64,000 bases of DNA from UTCHB3 sp964431385 (GTDB lineage: Bacteria > Bacteroidota > Ignavibacteria > Ignavibacteriales > Ignavibacteriaceae), in contig CAYSJM010000007.1 of assembly GCA_964431385.1 (NCBI GenBank), forward strand, positions 28,432 through 92,431, written 5' to 3'. Positions 62,912 to 64,000 of the stretch are shown in pieces. The position numbers and the translations under genes were made by a program. Each line of letters begins with the position of its first letter. Position 1 is the stretch's first letter. The notes under the pieces are model-generated. The model saw only the letters and a program-made list of their open reading frames with translations, was not told where the DNA came from and did not search any database.

Positions 62912-63454
62912 ATGACTCTTAACAGATCACTTGCATTATCATTTTTTTTCGCACTTACCTGCCTGTGGACTCAAACCCGCGGGCAGGAAGTGAAAGAATT
63001 AACGGAATCGGTTATCCGCTCAGAGATGGGAAAGAATATCTCGATTAAACAGGAGAAGGTTACAATTCCCGCCTCTGCAAAAAAGAAAGCGGAAGCAGCT
63101 GCGAAGCAAAAATTTGCCAATGATTTTGTGTATAAATACACGATGTCGAACAAAAACAAAGTGACCGCCTACGGTCTGCTCGACAATGTTTATGGCAAAG
63201 CAATGCCGATTACATTTCTTGTCCTTTTCGATACAAAAGGGAATATTCTTTCTTCGCATATTGTGAAATACAGGGAGCAATATGGTGGTGAAGTGGCGGA
63301 TAAAAGCTGGAATAAACAGTTTAAGGGTAAAAACAAAGATTCCGATTTTACTGTCGGTAAAGCAATTGATTCAATTTCAGGAGCAACGATCTCCACAAAT
63401 TCCGTCTCAAAGGGAATTAAAAAACTTGCAGTTCTATTTCATGATATTTTCTAA
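62912..63454 (+). CDS. exported FMN-binding domain protein
   Basis: A 180-residue protein with signal peptide ending near TRGQ (residue 25). The FMN-binding domain (about 85-178) ends with DSISGATISTNS, which fits the flavinylation motif D-x-x-(S/T)-G-A-(T/S); T159 would carry FMN attached by ApbE. Such domains carry electrons in the periplasm, as in NqrC/RnfG and extracellular respiration. The N-terminal part (25-80) is Lys/Ala-rich. It lies between a porin and a small membrane protein. apbE is not in the window. An electron-transfer role is well supported by the motif; the partner is not known. Confidence 0.88.
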   Translation: MTLNRSLALSFFFALTCLWTQTRGQEVKELTESVIRSEMGKNISIKQEKVTIPASAKKKAEAAAKQKFANDFVYKYTMSNKNKVTAYGLLDNVYGKAMPITFLVLFDTKGNILSSHIVKYREQYGGEVADKSWNKQFKGKNKDSDFTVGKAIDSISGATISTNSVSKGIKKLAVLFHDIF

Positions 63455-63465
63455 GAAAGGTTAAT

Positions 63466-63975
63466 GTGGATTCCAATTTCGATCTCAAACTTTATCTATT
63501 GCCAAAAGGAGTTAAATTATTCCTTGCAGCATTTACCATTCTCCTTTCATGTGCAGTTGCGACGGGTTTGATCTTCCTGTACCAAACGACGAGTTACAAA
63601 CCTGATCAGGCAGTAGAACATTTTAATGGTTCGGAGGCAGGAACAACGGAAGAATTTGAGATACCCGAAAAATATGAAAAACCGGTCTCGGAATTGTTAA
63701 TATCAACCCATAATCATTTGTTTGGATTTGCGTTTATTTTCCTTGCTCTCGGTGGCATTTTTTGGTTTAATTCCACCATTTCAGGCTTCTGGAAAAGTTT
63801 TTTTATGGTTGAACCGCTATTCTCTACTCTCTTCACCTTTGGCGGTATTTGGTTGGTAAGATTTGTGCACCCCGGTTTCATTTACCTGACGGCAATTTCC
63901 TCCACCTTAATTTATATCTCGTTCCTCGTGATGGCAGCAGTCGTGTTGTATGAACTTCTTTGGAAGAAGCGTTAG
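63466..63975 (+). CDS. four-helix membrane protein, function unknown
   Basis: A 169-residue protein with four TM segments (about 15-39, 83-100, 112-131, 138-160). An outside loop (40-80) is acidic. Histidines sit at helix ends: HNH in ISTHNHLFGFAF near 82-84 and H in LVRFVHPGFIYL near 133. The start is GTG with AAGG 5 nt before it; no other start gives a better fit. It begins 11 nt after the FMN-binding gene and could be its membrane partner in electron transfer. No known family is recognised. After its stop only 25 bases remain in the window. Confidence 0.7.
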   Translation: MDSNFDLKLYLLPKGVKLFLAAFTILLSCAVATGLIFLYQTTSYKPDQAVEHFNGSEAGTTEEFEIPEKYEKPVSELLISTHNHLFGFAFIFLALGGIFWFNSTISGFWKSFFMVEPLFSTLFTFGGIWLVRFVHPGFIYLTAISSTLIYISFLVMAAVVLYELLWKKR

Positions 63976-64000
63976 GTGAATAATTAAGAGCTATCCATAC

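Noticed and set aside
1..64000. CRISPR arrays, insertion sequences, prophage or integrase genes
   Set aside because: No regularly spaced repeats, transposase or integrase motifs, or phage structural genes were seen on either strand.

Overview
The window looks like a chromosomal segment of a Gram-negative bacterium of the Bacteroidota/Chlorobi (FCB) side, most like an Ignavibacteria-type organism. The signs are: three secreted proteins ending in the NPFNP-type type IX secretion (T9SS) sorting domain; a GldL/GldM-like T9SS motor; LptD, OmpA-like and porin-like outer-membrane barrels; DUF4783; a BshB1-type deacetylase; and several promoters of the Bacteroidota housekeeping type (TTTG, about 19-21 nt, then TAnnTTTG). 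Unlike many Bacteroidota, several genes have clear Shine-Dalgarno sequences (AGGAG, AAGGAG). The phylum assignment is inference. One run of 100 Ns (57689-57788) is a scaffold gap, so genes on its two sides may not be truly adjacent.

Layout. 1-1.4 kb: the 3' end of a sigma54 activator and a metallo-beta-lactamase-fold hydrolase. 1.5-9.8 kb (minus): a seven-gene cluster made of gldL, a short gldM-like gene, a separately exported protein that may be the missing periplasmic part of GldM, and a tandemly duplicated pair of outer-membrane proteins (B-A-B'-A'). 10-14.7 kb: a DUF2254 membrane protein and a large T9SS-exported subtilase. 14.85-17.8 kb: a pyrR-pyrB-pyrC operon with a short leader ORF running through its attenuator. 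17.9-23 kb: a sigma54-type promoter, an FN3 lipoprotein, a DUF4783 protein and a 12-TM NtrY-like kinase. 23-29.6 kb: an AddA-like helicase-nuclease, a lipoprotein amidase and an SpmA-SpmB fusion. 29.6-33 kb: two OmpA-family proteins. 33-38.9 kb: tRNA-Pro(CGG), YajQ, LptD, an oxidoreductase and a BrkB-family protein. 38.9-43.3 kb: purL, an exonuclease, a thioesterase and threonine aldolase. 43.3-44.1 kb: a complex regulatory region with a second sigma54-like promoter in front of a protein that is almost only a T9SS sorting domain. 44.2-47.8 kb: a plug-truncated TonB-receptor-like barrel divergent from a diheme cytochrome b and a decaheme cytochrome c. 47.9-53.4 kb: a T9SS amidase, a beta-propeller protein, an acyl-CoA ligase and a cupin. 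53.5-57.6 kb: BshB1, a TPR protein, a PHP protein and an acylating aldehyde dehydrogenase with an encapsulation-peptide-like tail. 57.9-64 kb: queF, glnD, murI, a porin, an FMN-binding protein and a membrane protein.

Themes. T9SS export appears as a motor candidate, two large substrates and a miniature one. Sigma54/nitrogen-type control appears as an NtrC-family regulator, an NtrY-like kinase, GlnD and two -24/-12 promoters, both driving envelope or secreted proteins. Membrane redox appears as the diheme b/decaheme c pair and the FMN-binding protein. I see no CRISPR array, insertion sequence, prophage or integrase. The best candidates for something undescribed are the split-GldM cluster with its duplicated barrel pair, the pyr leader peptide that overlaps its terminator, the sigma54-driven stand-alone sorting domain, and the barrel/cytochrome module.
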